From Zygaena filipendulae (Eukaryota; Arthropoda; Insecta; Lepidoptera; Zygaenidae), in assembly GCA_907165275.2 (NCBI GenBank), contig OU015672.1, positions 8,476,501 to 8,540,500 of the forward strand: a stretch of DNA of 64,000 nucleotides. The letters are read 5' to 3'. Numbering within the stretch: position 1 is the first letter of the stretch; every line of letters starts with the position of its first letter. Below the pieces are notes generated by a model. The model was not told the DNA's origin. It saw only the letters and a program-made list of their open reading frames with translations, and did not search any database. Positions 1 through 11,110 of the stretch are shown piece by piece. A program made the position numbers and the translations under genes.

Positions 1-523
1 GATACATTATATCTATTAACATAATGACCGCAAAAAGAATTCAGGTCTAGTCTAGGAATTGTCTAGACATTCAACTGAACTCTGTCTTGGTAATTGGCAA
101 CTAATAAAAACAGATTTATTGCCACGAGTCTAATTCTCTCCCGACGAACCTAATTTGATGTCCCTGTAGTTTTATGTTGTTAATCTTCAACCAATAAATT
201 CTCATGTACTATAAGTACATATTTTGCATTTACGATTCACCTATACTGTATTTATCTACTAGAATAAAAAAGATGTGTCGCAATAAAACCTGTTTCTATC
301 TGCGACATACTATTTAAATGTACAGGTTTATTATTATTCACTCAAAATGCGTTGTGTCATAAGTACTATGAAAGTTCAAGTCTGACCGTCAATTCCTCGA
401 GCAAGCTGAAGCCACTGATTTGAATATGGGGTGACCCAAAGATCATAACCTATAATATTGGAAGTACCTACCTACTTTCAAAGAAGCGCGTGAAAGAGAA
501 CACAACAATTTGCCACGATAATT

Positions 524-759
524 GGACGCAGATAAGCAATAACATGTTAACCCACAAAATTAAATAATCGATTCAGAACGATTTATTGAGAGTTAGGGAA
601 CGTTTTTTAATTATGTGTTTACCTTATTACATTGTTTAAATATGTAACTAAATATTGAACATGAAAAATATTGATACAAAATGGCGCTCCTACTTTTAAA
701 ACACGATTTACTCAAAATTTCTCCAGTGTGGGTTAACACACTATGGCTTATCTATGTCC
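524..759. mobile_element. MITE with GGAC...AGATAAGCAATA ends, copy 1
   Basis: Both ends are inverted copies of one another: a start reading GGACGCAGATAAGCAATA, then TGTTAACCCAC, and an end reading GGGTTAACACAC, then GGCTTATCTATGTCC. The interior is AT-rich and non-coding. A full second copy lies at 53692-53926 in inverted orientation, and partial copies lie at about 2748-2960 and 3465-3640. The inverted ends and absence of coding sequence point to a non-autonomous DNA transposon. The superfamily is not clear because no convincing target duplication was recognised. Confidence 0.75.
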
Positions 760-774
760 AATTATACTTTGTCC

Positions 775-1008
775 TATGACATATTTAAATGCTTTGTCCT
801 GAACGACTGATGGATCAACGCACAGCCTAAACCGCTGATCGTAGAGACCTGAAACTTGGAGGGTGTGTTCTTTGTATGACATAGGCATCCGATGTGAAAG
901 GATTTTTGAAAATTCATCCCCTAAGGGGGTGAATAGGGGATGCAAAGTTTGTATGGAACGCGGGAACTCCGAAATTATCGCGGGTGAAACCGCGCGGGAC
1001 AGCTAGTC
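775..1008 (-). repeat. SINE-like interspersed repeat, truncated copy
   Basis: Read on the minus strand it begins with CTAGCTGTCCCGCG, runs through the GTTTCACCCGCG core and into a part found again at 32495-32680 and 56740-56870 (motif CCCTCCAAGTTTCAGG). It is one of many copies of the dominant short repeat in this window and has no coding capacity. An open reading frame lies across it but is only repeat sequence. Confidence 0.7.
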
Positions 1009-1208
1009 TATATTATTTTTATTAAACTCTGAAACGTGACTGCATACTTTAATGTGGATAATAGGTAATTATTTACTATGCATTTACCACATGCGCAGGA
1101 GTTGGTAACGCGATCTTTCCGCGTAGTATTTCAATGAATGATGATTAATAGTGGAAACATCATGAAGAATGTGTTTCAAATATACCTAGGTATATTTATA
1201 TTATTATG

Positions 1209-1400
1209 CACTAGCTGTCCCCCGGTTTCACCCGCAGTGAGTTCGGAGTTCCCGCGGGAATTCCAGGATAAAATATAGATAGGTATAATCCTCATGAATC
1301 ACTCTATCTATTGGTGAAAACCGCATGAAAATCCGTTGCGACTTGCGTAGTTTTTAAGATCTAAGCATACATAGGGACAGACATACAGCGGCAGGCGATT
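1209..1400 (+). repeat. SINE-like repeat fragment
   Basis: It starts ACTAGCTGTCCCCCGG and continues with the GTTTCACCCGC core, a GGAATTCC block and a CATAGGGACAGACA tail, the same order as in the fuller copy at 15861-16106. It is diverged and shortened. A further relative lies at about 1860-2135. Confidence 0.65.
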
Positions 1401-2339
1401 TTGTTTTGTACAATGTTGTGAAATTTAGGTTTTATCAATGAAAATCTATTCTTTTTACCACAAGTCACGATTGATTGAGACCCTAACTTTATTAATGAGT
1501 TATAATGTAGTTTAGATAAGTGAAAAAAGTTTAGTTCAGGTTTTTTAAATATTACTCTACTTATATGTATTTCAAATAAAATATAGATATTATTTCTACC
1601 TCTATAAAAGTATTAGGTAAGTATTAATTGTTAGTGGGTGTTAAGTATGCATAAAACCAATCGATGAACCTATAATGCGTCGACAATTACTTCATTATTC
1701 TCGTCGAGTCGTCAAAAATGCTGTAAGCATTGCTATTAATAATTGCGATGGCTGACCGGCAAAATGAACAAGTGCATTGTATTCATATTATGTATTTTAT
1801 ATTGTTATTTTGTTATTTTATATTGTATTCATATTCATATTTTATAAGGAGGTAAAGTTTGTGAGGAAGGTTTTATATATAAACCCTCCTCATGAATCAT
1901 TCTACCTATTGGTGAAAACCACATGAAAATCAAATCTGTTGCGTAGTTTTAAATACCTAAGCATATGTACATAGGGACAGACAGACAGCGGGAAGCGACT
2001 TTGTTTTATATGTAGTGATTAAACAAGGAAACACAAAGTTTGAAGTTTTAATAAAATTCAGTCCATACTTCATACATACTCAAAAAAGGGTTAACAAGGG
2101 GTAAAAAGGGGGAAAATCGCGGGAGAACGGCTAGTAATTTTAGTAGCATAATACTAATATGTAAGTATAATTGACATAAATGATGATTTATCTTTATTTA
2201 TCTTTTAAGTTGGACCATATCATATATGGTTACAAAATTTTATCAAAATCCGTTCAGTAGTTTCGGAGTACATCGCGGACAAACAACGTGACACGTGATT
2301 TATATATATTAGATTAAGATATAGTATATGTAGATATAT

Positions 2340-2458
2340 AAACACACCCAGACTGGAAAGTGGAACCCTGTGTTCATCACACAAAGTGCACCCCCAACGG
2401 GAATCGAACCCGGAACCTCTTGATTAGCGGGAAAGCGACCTACTACGCCAATCTGGTC
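2340..2458 (-). repeat. tRNA-derived SINE head with RNA polymerase III boxes
   Basis: Read on the minus strand, a TGGCGTAGTAGG stretch (plus-strand 2439-2450) fits an A box and GGTTCGATTCC (2400-2410) fits a B box, with spacing like that of a tRNA gene. The flanks do not form a tRNA acceptor stem, and the sequence continues into non-tRNA sequence, so this is a tRNA-derived SINE rather than a functional tRNA gene. Confidence 0.65.
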
Positions 2459-2747
2459 GTCAAATGATGACTTCATAGTTTGTATTGGAAATAAACAATT
2501 AGCTTAAATCAAATCTATAAAAAATCACCTTGTAATGCAAAAGTTTAAAGTAAGTAAGTTGGTGAACAAAATAAAACGATTAGAATATTAAAATGGGACT
2601 TTGCACCTAGAACCCATTAAAATTCTTATTCAAGTACAAATATTCATAAGTTCAATACAACCGGTCCAGCTAGCCGATGTCTTTAGTCAAAGTCATAGAG
2701 TACAGAAGTCCATAGTTATTGTCTGCAAATACCTATAGGTATAACTG

Positions 2748-2960
2748 GACGACGATAAGCAATAACATGTTAACCCACAAAATTAAGTTATTGACACATA
2801 ACGCTTAATTGAGAGTTGTACTATAGAACGTTTTTTAACTATGTGTTTACCTTATTACATTGTTTAAATACCAACAAAATTTTGAATTTAAAAAACATAC
2901 ATACAGCCGAATGCATGACCTCCTCCTTTTTGGAAGTCGGTTAAAAAATAATACAAAATG
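2748..2960. mobile_element. Partial copy of the AGATAAGCAATA MITE
   Basis: It shares the GATAAGCAATAACATGTTAACCCACAAAATTAA left end and the CGTTTTTTAA..ATGTGTTTACC interior block with the copies at 524-759 and 53692-53926. The right end is replaced by other repeat sequence. It is a truncated, non-coding copy. Confidence 0.6.
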
Positions 2961-3464
2961 ACGACGTCCGGCGTCCTTATTATGTCCTTTTCTGTAACCC
3001 CTGACTACGTAGGCGGCTTGACTTTTTCAATGAGTTTTTCCGACACATTCAACAATTTATCGTTATATTTCCACCAATTTACACAAAACCTTGGCAAATT
3101 ATATAGGTACCTAAACCTTCCTCATGAATCAGTCTACCTATTGGTGAAAATCGCATGAAAATCAATAGTTTTTGAGTTTATTGCGTACAGACAGACACGG
3201 CGAAAGACTTTTTTTTACAATATGTGGTGAAGCTTAAACGAGTGTCGTGTTATATAATAGACTTATAGTGGCATCACGATCAGCCCGCATGCAGCTAATA
3301 AATGTTAACAACGATGTGTTTTTAATGCAACAGCCTTTATTACATTTGCTATGACGTTTCATGCTACATACATACATAATAGCCTTAATTGAGGTGTCAC
3401 GGAGACGCTACGTGCTCCGAGACTTACATTGTATTAGTGCACAGGAGTCGGAATATCATTTGGA

Positions 3465-3640
3465 AATAGATAAGCAATAGTAGAGCAATTGCTGGAGAAA
3501 TTTTAACTAAATCGTGTTTTAAAATTATAGCGCCATTTTGTGTCATAATTTTTACATAATATCACACACAGCACATAATTAAAAAACGTTCTATAACTTT
3601 CAATAAAGCGTTCTGTATCAATAACTTTATTTGTGGATTA
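3465..3640. mobile_element. Partial copy of the AGATAAGCAATA MITE, inverted
   Basis: It contains AGATAAGCAATAG, AAATCGTGTTTTAAAA and CATAATTAAAAAACGTTC in the same order as the 53692 copy, so it is inverted relative to the copy at 524. It is degraded at the right end near 3640 and has no coding capacity. Confidence 0.55.
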
Positions 3641-5724
3641 GCATACAAATGAGGGAAATTGAAACTGTTCCTTTGCTCTCTGAGATCAACCCTTTCAATT
3701 AGGTATCTAGGTACCACTAGATCTTTAATTTTTTTTCAACCGTCAACTGAAACGACAAAGTTAGTAGTAACTAAACTTGAGCTTCCATGGTTTTTTTTTC
3801 TTATCGTCCGTTTTTACGCCATCGATATAATCAAGTTAAATTTTATCACCGCAATTGGTAGAATGTAAAATGGAATTTTGGGCGTCACATCGAGGAGAAA
3901 TTGTGCGCAAAAAGTATCTGCATAATTTATGAGAGAAAACCTGAAGTTGATTGATAGGTTAGTTAAAGCAGACGGACCTGTTTGAACGATTTTGTTCGCT
4001 TCCCGGTTCTCAAAGCATATTTTTCACAAAATATTTTCAAAAACAAGCTGATTGTGTCTAGAATCTATGGTGCACGAGACGTGTAACATCTCGGGCGAAA
4101 TTATATAACAAATTTGACCAATCAACAAAATATGTGTAGGTAACTGCAATAAGGAAACAGCGCAAAACAGGAACCGATTTGTCTGCATGTTAATATGGAT
4201 CGATACTGACCAAAGTATGTTTAAAGTTTACTAAAAGATATGAACCGTAGAGTTTTATAGCCTATGATAGCCTTCGAGTTTTGCAATCAAATCGTAAATG
4301 CTTTCATCATAGCATCTGGTTTAAAATTTGTTCGCTATAGACAATAACATCAATTCAAAAGCGTCTGTTGGTTGTTTATTTTTGGACCAAACATAACAAA
4401 GCGTAGGTATATGTAGTTTAAATTTTAAATATTACATATCACGTATTTTTACATTCTGCATTTTAACAATTGCTGCTTGTGTTAAAAAAATTCGAATATT
4501 AATTCGTACCTAACCAGTCATGAGTCATGACCTAATGGCTTTTGTTTGAATAGGTAATACCTACTGAGAAATAGGTAAAAGGACCATGTAATTAGACGAA
4601 ACTTCTGTCAAAAAGATCAATAAAGAAAAAAACAATGTTAAAGGTGGAATTAATACAATTTAATGATTGCATGTAAAGGAAATGTAGCATGCAAAAGATT
4701 TTAGAGAAAGCCGCTTAACGTGTCCGGTTGTGGAGGAATAAAGAAGTCTCTTCAGAATTGAGAATGTTATGCAATTCCCGCCATTACATATGGCACGTGA
4801 CATGTGACGGCTGGTATATTTATAATCTATAAAATTATAACAAGCGTTAATAAATTTATCTCCCCGTTGTCAGTGTATTTATAATTATGTACTCGATATG
4901 ATTGAAAGCAGAGTCCAATCAACAAATTAAGACAAATCATTAACAACACTGTTCAATTATCGAGAAAGCAGTCTCGAAATGCTTCCAACGATTCAGAAGT
5001 GGGTAAATGGACTGAACTGAAACAAAATTTTAACGGACTACCATAAATTTGGACGCTTTAGAAACCGTTGCACGTGGCTCGCATCTCCACCGCGAAGCTT
5101 GGTTCAACGAACTCTGGCACCGGCACGGAAAATAAAGTCCTTATGTCCCTTTGCGAACCATCAGTGTCGTGATGGCTATCAAAATTCGACTTCAATCACA
5201 CGTGGCTTAAAGGTCAAACTTCTTTGAAACGTATAGAAAGCTGGACAATGTAGCAATAGCAAACAACTCGCAATGTTTCTCGTGTTTTTGTGAACCTCTC
5301 AGTGTTCTAGGAAGCCTTATTGGAACCGCAGAAGTTTATTCTTCCTTGATGTGCTTGTTATTTAGATGATAACTTTACAATGATAGCAAGAAACTGTCAA
5401 CTTAATTTTCTTTCACCGAAACGCCACAAAGACTAAAATCACCCATTGATCCACGGGTTATAATTATAAACCGGTAACTATGGTTATCACTTAATTAATT
5501 TTTACGAGTCTTATACATACCTAAATAATCAATTCGTCAGCTTGTATTAGAAACGCAAAAAAATGTTTGCAATCATCAATAGAATAACGTGCTCTGAATT
5601 ATAAAGTAGGCAGCCCGGAACACTCTGTACAAATGAACTGATTCGAGTAGGCACTTTCCCACAAGTAAAGACGGCCGACTTGTACGTACACGTGTGTGCG
5701 CGTGTGCGTATCGTAAGGTTGACA

Positions 5725-5800
5725 GCGAGCTGACAGTAACTGTCAGCTGTCAGTGGAAAATTGTCACAATTTTGATTGATTGATTGACATTTTGTTCACT
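5725..5800. other. Palindromic CTGACAG / CTGTCAG cluster
   Basis: Within about 40 bp the sequence reads CTGACAGTAACTGTCAG followed directly by CTGTCAG, then GATTGATTGATTGACA. The first block is a near-perfect palindrome. Such clustered inverted sites could bind a homodimer or TALE-class homeodomain (TGACAG core). This is a motif observation only. Confidence 0.35.
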
Positions 5801-6405
5801 GAAACAACCACTCAACTTTCGCGGGGCATGAGGAGGCATTAAATTGGTGGGAAGCAGAGAGTGTCGTTTCTTTACGTAGTAATTAAAAAAACCTAATGAA
5901 CGGCAGCTATACCTACGTACGCAAAAAGTGTTGTAAAAACGGACAAGGTGACCTCATAATAAGTCATATCAACGTTAATACTGATCCATATCTGTAAGTG
6001 TAATTGCGAATAATGAGTTTCTGATTACACTTTAATTTTTCATACTATTTTTATTATACCTGACTGATTCTAGGTATAATGTCCACATCTATAATATTAG
6101 AGGTCTAATGACAACTGATAGCGATCTGTTTTTTGCCTTTCATAATCATAGAACTATTACATGTTGTGTTTAATATCTTACCAGCGTGGCTGCCTTACGC
6201 ATGTAAATACTCCTCCTTATTTGAAATCGGTTATATACTATCGGTTTATCATTCGAACCCAAGGCCAAGCAATGTTTACCTTACTTTTTTGAGCAATTTA
6301 AAAAAAAAATATAAAAAACTTAACGGGACTTATGCGATTGTAAAAAAAATTCACTAACCTAGCTCCAGCCGTTCCCAATGATGCGTTTATTGACTAACAG
6401 CATTA

Positions 6406-6730
6406 GGCTAGTTTCCTAAATTTTCTTTTTTAGTCCGTTTTGTAGATTATTAAAAAATATTGGACACGTATTTTTTTATTTTTTATGTAACCAAAAAATA
6501 ACGGAGATATATCAAGTCGAAATTTCACATGACGTCACGCCTCGCTACAGTTTGTTCGCACGTTATAGCGAGCTGTGACATCACGAGTCCCCCACCCTAA
6601 ACTTTAATGCGTTTTATCTATGCATATTTCCATTATTTTAAAAAAGCAAAAAATACGTGTCTTTTATTTTTTTATTATCTAACTGACGGACTAAATAGAA
6701 TTTTGATTTTTTTACCTAGGAAACTAGCCT
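6406..6730. mobile_element. CRE-motif MITE, copy 1
   Basis: The element starts AGGCTAGTTTCCT and ends AGGAAACTAGCCT, exact inverted ends. Inside are TTTAGTCCGT...ACGGACTAAA subterminal inverted blocks and a centre with CATGACGTCACG and GTGACATCACGAG. It is about 325 bp and non-coding. It is nearly the reverse complement of the copy at 8815-9138. It is the type copy for a family with at least eleven members in this window. Confidence 0.85.
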
Positions 6731-7827
6731 TTTATTTTCTATTTAAATAATATGTAGATGACGTATAAAGCTTGTATTAGGTTTTCCCAAGTGCCCGAAG
6801 GATACATAAATAGTGGCAACAGTAAAAAAAAACTGGAATGACAATAAAAAACAGCGGCTTGGCAAACACAAATCTGTGAAGACAAAGCCCACATCGTCCC
6901 AGATGTTTTCTCTCCATCTCAGTTCGGCACATAGCGCTGTCTCTGTTCCGGTTCGAGAGCACGCTCGCATCACGCACACGCAGCGTGCCCTCGCGCAGCC
7001 GACCGGTCGGCGGATAAATCCAAATCTGTTACGAATCTCACGATAAATCCGAACTTTGCAACACGCGGTTACCGATCGGATGGCTGATCGCGCGATCACT
7101 TTGCCGATTTGTTGAAACGGCTGATAGATGTAGTTAATATCGTTTTTAATATATCGATTTCTATTTCGATTCAGTAGTTCTATTATTTTTTATAGGTTAG
7201 GTAGGACCCCATTTTGTTTATTTTTACATTCACGTAAAGGTCAATACAAACATAAAAGACAAGACGTTTCTTTGTTTGTTTCCCTTTCTATAGTTTTATT
7301 GTTTACAACTAATATTATAAGGAAATTTTAGTCTCACTAGCTGTTACTCTCTCATTACATTTTTTTTAGGTAAGTATCCCTTTTGTAATAAAAAATGTAT
7401 GAGTGTCGTGGAACACTTAGTCAGAAGTAGAACGAAGTTTTTCCATATTAAACTGAGTCCGTTATGTCCGCTATGCGTGAAAAGAGGCAAAAAAAAACTC
7501 ATTTCAATTTCGAAAAATTCATTTGTTTTGTTTTTCCGTAGAGCAGCCGTATGACGCCGTGACGGTAAATGAATTGTTACTTCCATCTGCATCCGTACGG
7601 TGCGATAAGGAACTTCGTCCTAATAACCCTTTATTTTCTTTATTATACTTCTTCGTGCTTGCCTAGATCTAGTGGCAGTGGCTGCTTCAGTCAGTAAAAC
7701 TAAAATCAGTCATTCGTATAGTAAAACTGGCTATCGTACCATTCCAATAACATGCATAAACTGTTTTATTGTTTTTTTAAATGCGAAAATATCTCTATTG
7801 CCCGCTCCACATTCTCGCGAAAATTAT

Positions 7828-7967
7828 TGCCCGCTCCACATTCTCGCGAGAGTCTTGCGAGAACGAGAGAAAACCACTAGAACGTGAATGTGGAGCCGAT
7901 GTTCTCCGCCGCTTCTCAAGGTTTTCTCGCGTTCTCGCAAGATTCTCTCGTGAATGTGGAGCGGGCT
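7828..7967. mobile_element. GC-rich foldback element with CCGCTCCACATTC ends
   Basis: The left arm GCCCGCTCCACATTCTCGCG and following bases are matched by an inverted right arm ending GAATGTGGAGCGGGC, with a centre of about 50 bp. A partial direct copy of the left end sits just upstream at 7799-7827. It is non-coding and would form a strong hairpin. Frames running through it on both strands are by-products of the palindrome. Confidence 0.75.
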
Positions 7968-8135
7968 TATAAATTTGCATGTTTCGCACAAACATAATTA
8001 AATAGACGAACAAAAAGATTTTTCTATGAAAGCAAAAGGCATTAACGAATCATAATAACAAACGAGAAAATACCATAAGTGCCAAGCAATAAAGTCGGAA
8101 ACCGTTTAACTACAGTTTTCTCAGAAACAAAGTTT

Positions 8136-8372
8136 AATGCCTGCACTACATTATCGCCGATGATCGTTGATCGTGTGATCGTACTGTGATCGGCGATAAT
8201 GTGGACACCTCAACGCAACCACAGGCGATTCCCTTTGATGCGTGCCCAAAAACCGACAATTCACGGGTCGCAGGCGATCATAGACGATCGCCGAGTACAG
8301 CCGAGTGTGCCCTCTACACTATCGTGATCGCGCATAATCGTCTGTACTCGGCGATAATGTAGTGGAGGCATA
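8136..8372. mobile_element. Foldback MITE with CACTACATTATCGCCGA ends
   Basis: The left end reads ATGCCTGCACTACATTATCGCCGA and the right end is its near-exact reverse complement, ending TGTAGTGGAGGCAT. Inside are repeated GATCGTGATCG-type palindromes. It is non-coding. It resembles 7828-7967 in design (short GC-rich palindrome with long ends) but not in sequence. Confidence 0.75.
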
Positions 8373-8814
8373 ATGTTTATCGAGGTGCTGGACTGTCGGA
8401 GGGTGAATGCACCTTAAATTAATTGACACTGGTTTTCATTAACGGTTTGTCATCGAATCAACAATTACTACATATAAAAAAAAGTTCCCCGCCGCGTCTG
8501 TCTGTCTGTTCGCGTTAACCTTAAAAGATACTGAACGGATCTTCATGCGGTTTTCACCAATGGATACAGTGATTCAAGAGGAAGGTTTACGCGTACAGTT
8601 TATCTCGGAATTCCCGCGAGGACTCTGAAATTACCGCGGGTAAAACCGCAGGGCACAACTAGTGTTATCTAGAAGCAGCTGTAAAGTAATTCCTTTTCAA
8701 GGCGAAAAACTAAAACATACCTACCTATTCTGACGACTGACGTTTCGAATTCTATATTACACCAGCTAATCCCCGCGGTTTCACCCGTGGTCATTTCGGA
8801 GTTCCCGCTGGAAT

Positions 8815-9138
8815 AGGCTAGTTTCCTGGGTAAAAAAATCAAAATTCTATTTAGTCCGTCAGTTAGATAATAAAAAAATAAAAGACACGTATTTTTTGCT
8901 TTTTTAAAATAATGGAAATATGCATAGATAAAGCGCATTAAAGTTTAGGGTGGGGGACTCGTGATGTCACAGCTCGCTATAACGTGCGAACAAACTGTAG
9001 CGAGGCGTGACGTCATGTGAAATTTCGACTTGATATATCTCCGTTATTTTTTGGTTACATAAAAAAAAAAATACGTGTCCAATATTTTTTTAATAATCTA
9101 CAAAACGGACTAAAAAAGAAAATTTAGGAAACTAGCCT
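8815..9138. mobile_element. CRE-motif MITE, copy 2, nested in a SINE-like repeat
   Basis: The ends AGGCTAG and CTAGCCT and the full interior match copy 1 in inverted orientation. It interrupts the SINE-like repeat: the left flank ends ..CTGGAAT and the right flank begins ATTCTGGGATAC, so removing the element and one AT restores the usual GGAATTCTGGGATA block. This gives a 2-bp target duplication (AT) and shows that the MITE jumped after the SINE-like copy was in place. Confidence 0.85.
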
Positions 9139-9813
9139 ATTCTGGGATACAAAATGTTCTATATGTATGTCCTTTTCTGTACCTTTGACAAAGTAGGCGG
9201 CTTAAATTTGCTGCAACTCCCAACAATTATTTATCATTAAGTATATTTCAACAATATTTAAACAAAGCCTCGACAAATACCTATATACAAATACCTACTT
9301 AGGTACCTAAACCTTCCTCACTATCTGTTGGTTCATGAAAATCCGTTCAGTAGGTAGTTTTTGAGTTAATCTCGAATAGACAGACATGACAAACGTTATT
9401 TTCTGTTCTGAGGTTTTAAGTTTTAACCCCTCTCAAAAGGCATCGAGCTGCAGTTACACTTTACAGTACGTCCAGGTACGTCGCACTGCGCAATAACATC
9501 GGTGTATTTTATCAAAACGCATACTAATGTACCTATTTAGAATTAATTCTATACACTCGACTACCATATTTTACCAGACCCGATAACAATGAAATGTTAT
9601 GAACAACATAACAAAATTTATCGTTAATTAAATAGGTATATTTAGCTTCAGTACCTACACACTAAATTAAATTATAAGTAAATTGAGCTTTTGTTTCTAA
9701 TGACTAGTTTGCAATGAATTATGCATTCTTAAACAAAGGGAAGGTTAAAAGTCGAATTCACACATATAAAAAATGATTTTACTAATTATTTGCTAAAGCG
9801 CCAATTATACCTT

Positions 9814-10310
9814 GCAATTTCAAGACACCAATTTAGTGCTCTAAATTGGTTCCAATTTAGGGTCGGTGATAGATAGATAGATAGATAGATATTTTATTCT
9901 CTCTTTAAAAATTACATTTACATTTTATGTCAAAATTAAATAAATTCACTAAAGAGATTGTCAATTTGTTTGAAAAAAATAAAGAGTGAGTGAGAGAGAG
10001 AGAGAGCGAATAATCACACTACACTAAATTGTAGCCTAAAACGACTACACTAGGTTACATTTAAATGTAGTGTGATCACTCGCTCTCTCTCTCACTCACC
10101 GACCCTAAATTGGTCGCTAAATTGGTTCCAATTTAGGGTCAGTGAGTGAGAGAGAGAGTGAATAATCACACTACACTAAATTGTACCCTATTTTATTGTT
10201 TTAGGGTACAATTTAGTGTAGTGTGATTACTCGCTCTCTCTCTCTCACTCACGGACCCTAAATTGTATCCGATTTAGAGCCCTAAATTGGTTCTCTGAAA
10301 TTGCAGAGTG
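9814..10310. mobile_element. Composite foldback element with two internal hairpins
   Basis: Outer arms: GCAATTTC..ACCAATTTAG..CTCTAAATTGG on the left is inverted on the right, ending GAAATTGCAG. Inside are two successive hairpins, about 9985-10105 and 10137-10257, each with arms of GTGAGTGAGAGAGAGAG and CACACTACACTAAATTGTA. A (GATA)n tract lies at about 9869-9892. There is no coding capacity. It looks like a foldback MITE that has duplicated an internal palindrome. Confidence 0.75.
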
Positions 10311-10919
10311 TAATAAGCGGATAAGGTTACCTTAGCCAAGAAAAAATCTAGTAGGTATTAAGTACCTATATGTGTGCGACTAACAAGCTAACAACAATGT
10401 GTTAGGATGGTAACACGAGAATCTCTGAGCTTCCATGCACGTTGATTTTCAAAATTATCGCCTCAAAATCAATAGTCAAATGTAACCATCGAGCAAACAA
10501 TTTTAATATTAAAGTTTATTTGCAAATGAGGAGCTGTTAATTAAGTCTTTAATACATAATTGACAATTGCGTATATTTTAACCAGTAACTGCGCACTAGC
10601 TGAACCAACAAACACATGTCTTGCTACAAATTATAATTACTTATGTCCTGTTCTACTCGAAGGTGACTTGTGAACAAGTGAATTAAACATGCAAATTAGT
10701 ACACTACCTACTTTATATTTAAATAATTAAATATCAATAAATAATTAATAGATACATAGACAACTACACCTAGAAGCTGTTAGGACAATTTATAGTCATT
10801 AAAAAGCACCTCCTCCTTTTTGGAAGTCGGTTAATACAGGTGGTTGGTATTTGATAATGATATTTAAGGTCGAAAAATTGAGAAAGTTAGTAATTGTACT
10901 ATTGGCAACTTGACTAAAT

Positions 10920-11110
10920 TGTTTTTAGTCCGCTGTGCAGATTAATAAAAAATATTGGACACATATTTTTTCTTTTTTTACGTAATCAAAAAATGGCGAT
11001 ACATTGAGTTTAAATTCCGCGTGACGTCACAACCCGGTGCAGTTTGTACGGGGCTTATACCGGTTAATGACGTCACGACCTATGCGGTTTATCTATGTTT
11101 ATTTTCATTA
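10920..11110. mobile_element. CRE-motif MITE, truncated copy
   Basis: TTTTTAGTCCGCTGTGCAGATTAATAAA, ATTGGACACATATTTTTTC, GTGACGTCAC and TGACGTCACGACC follow each other in family order. The right third, with the ACGGACTAAA block and inverted end, is missing. Confidence 0.7.

Noticed and set aside
2340..2458. Functional tRNA gene on the minus strand
   Set aside because: A and B boxes are present, but the acceptor stem does not pair and the sequence runs on into SINE-like DNA.
6743..7099. 118-codon minus-strand frame near a GC-rich island
   Set aside because: Two other frames of similar size overlap it on both strands, it contains no domain or signal, and its composition follows the local GC island.
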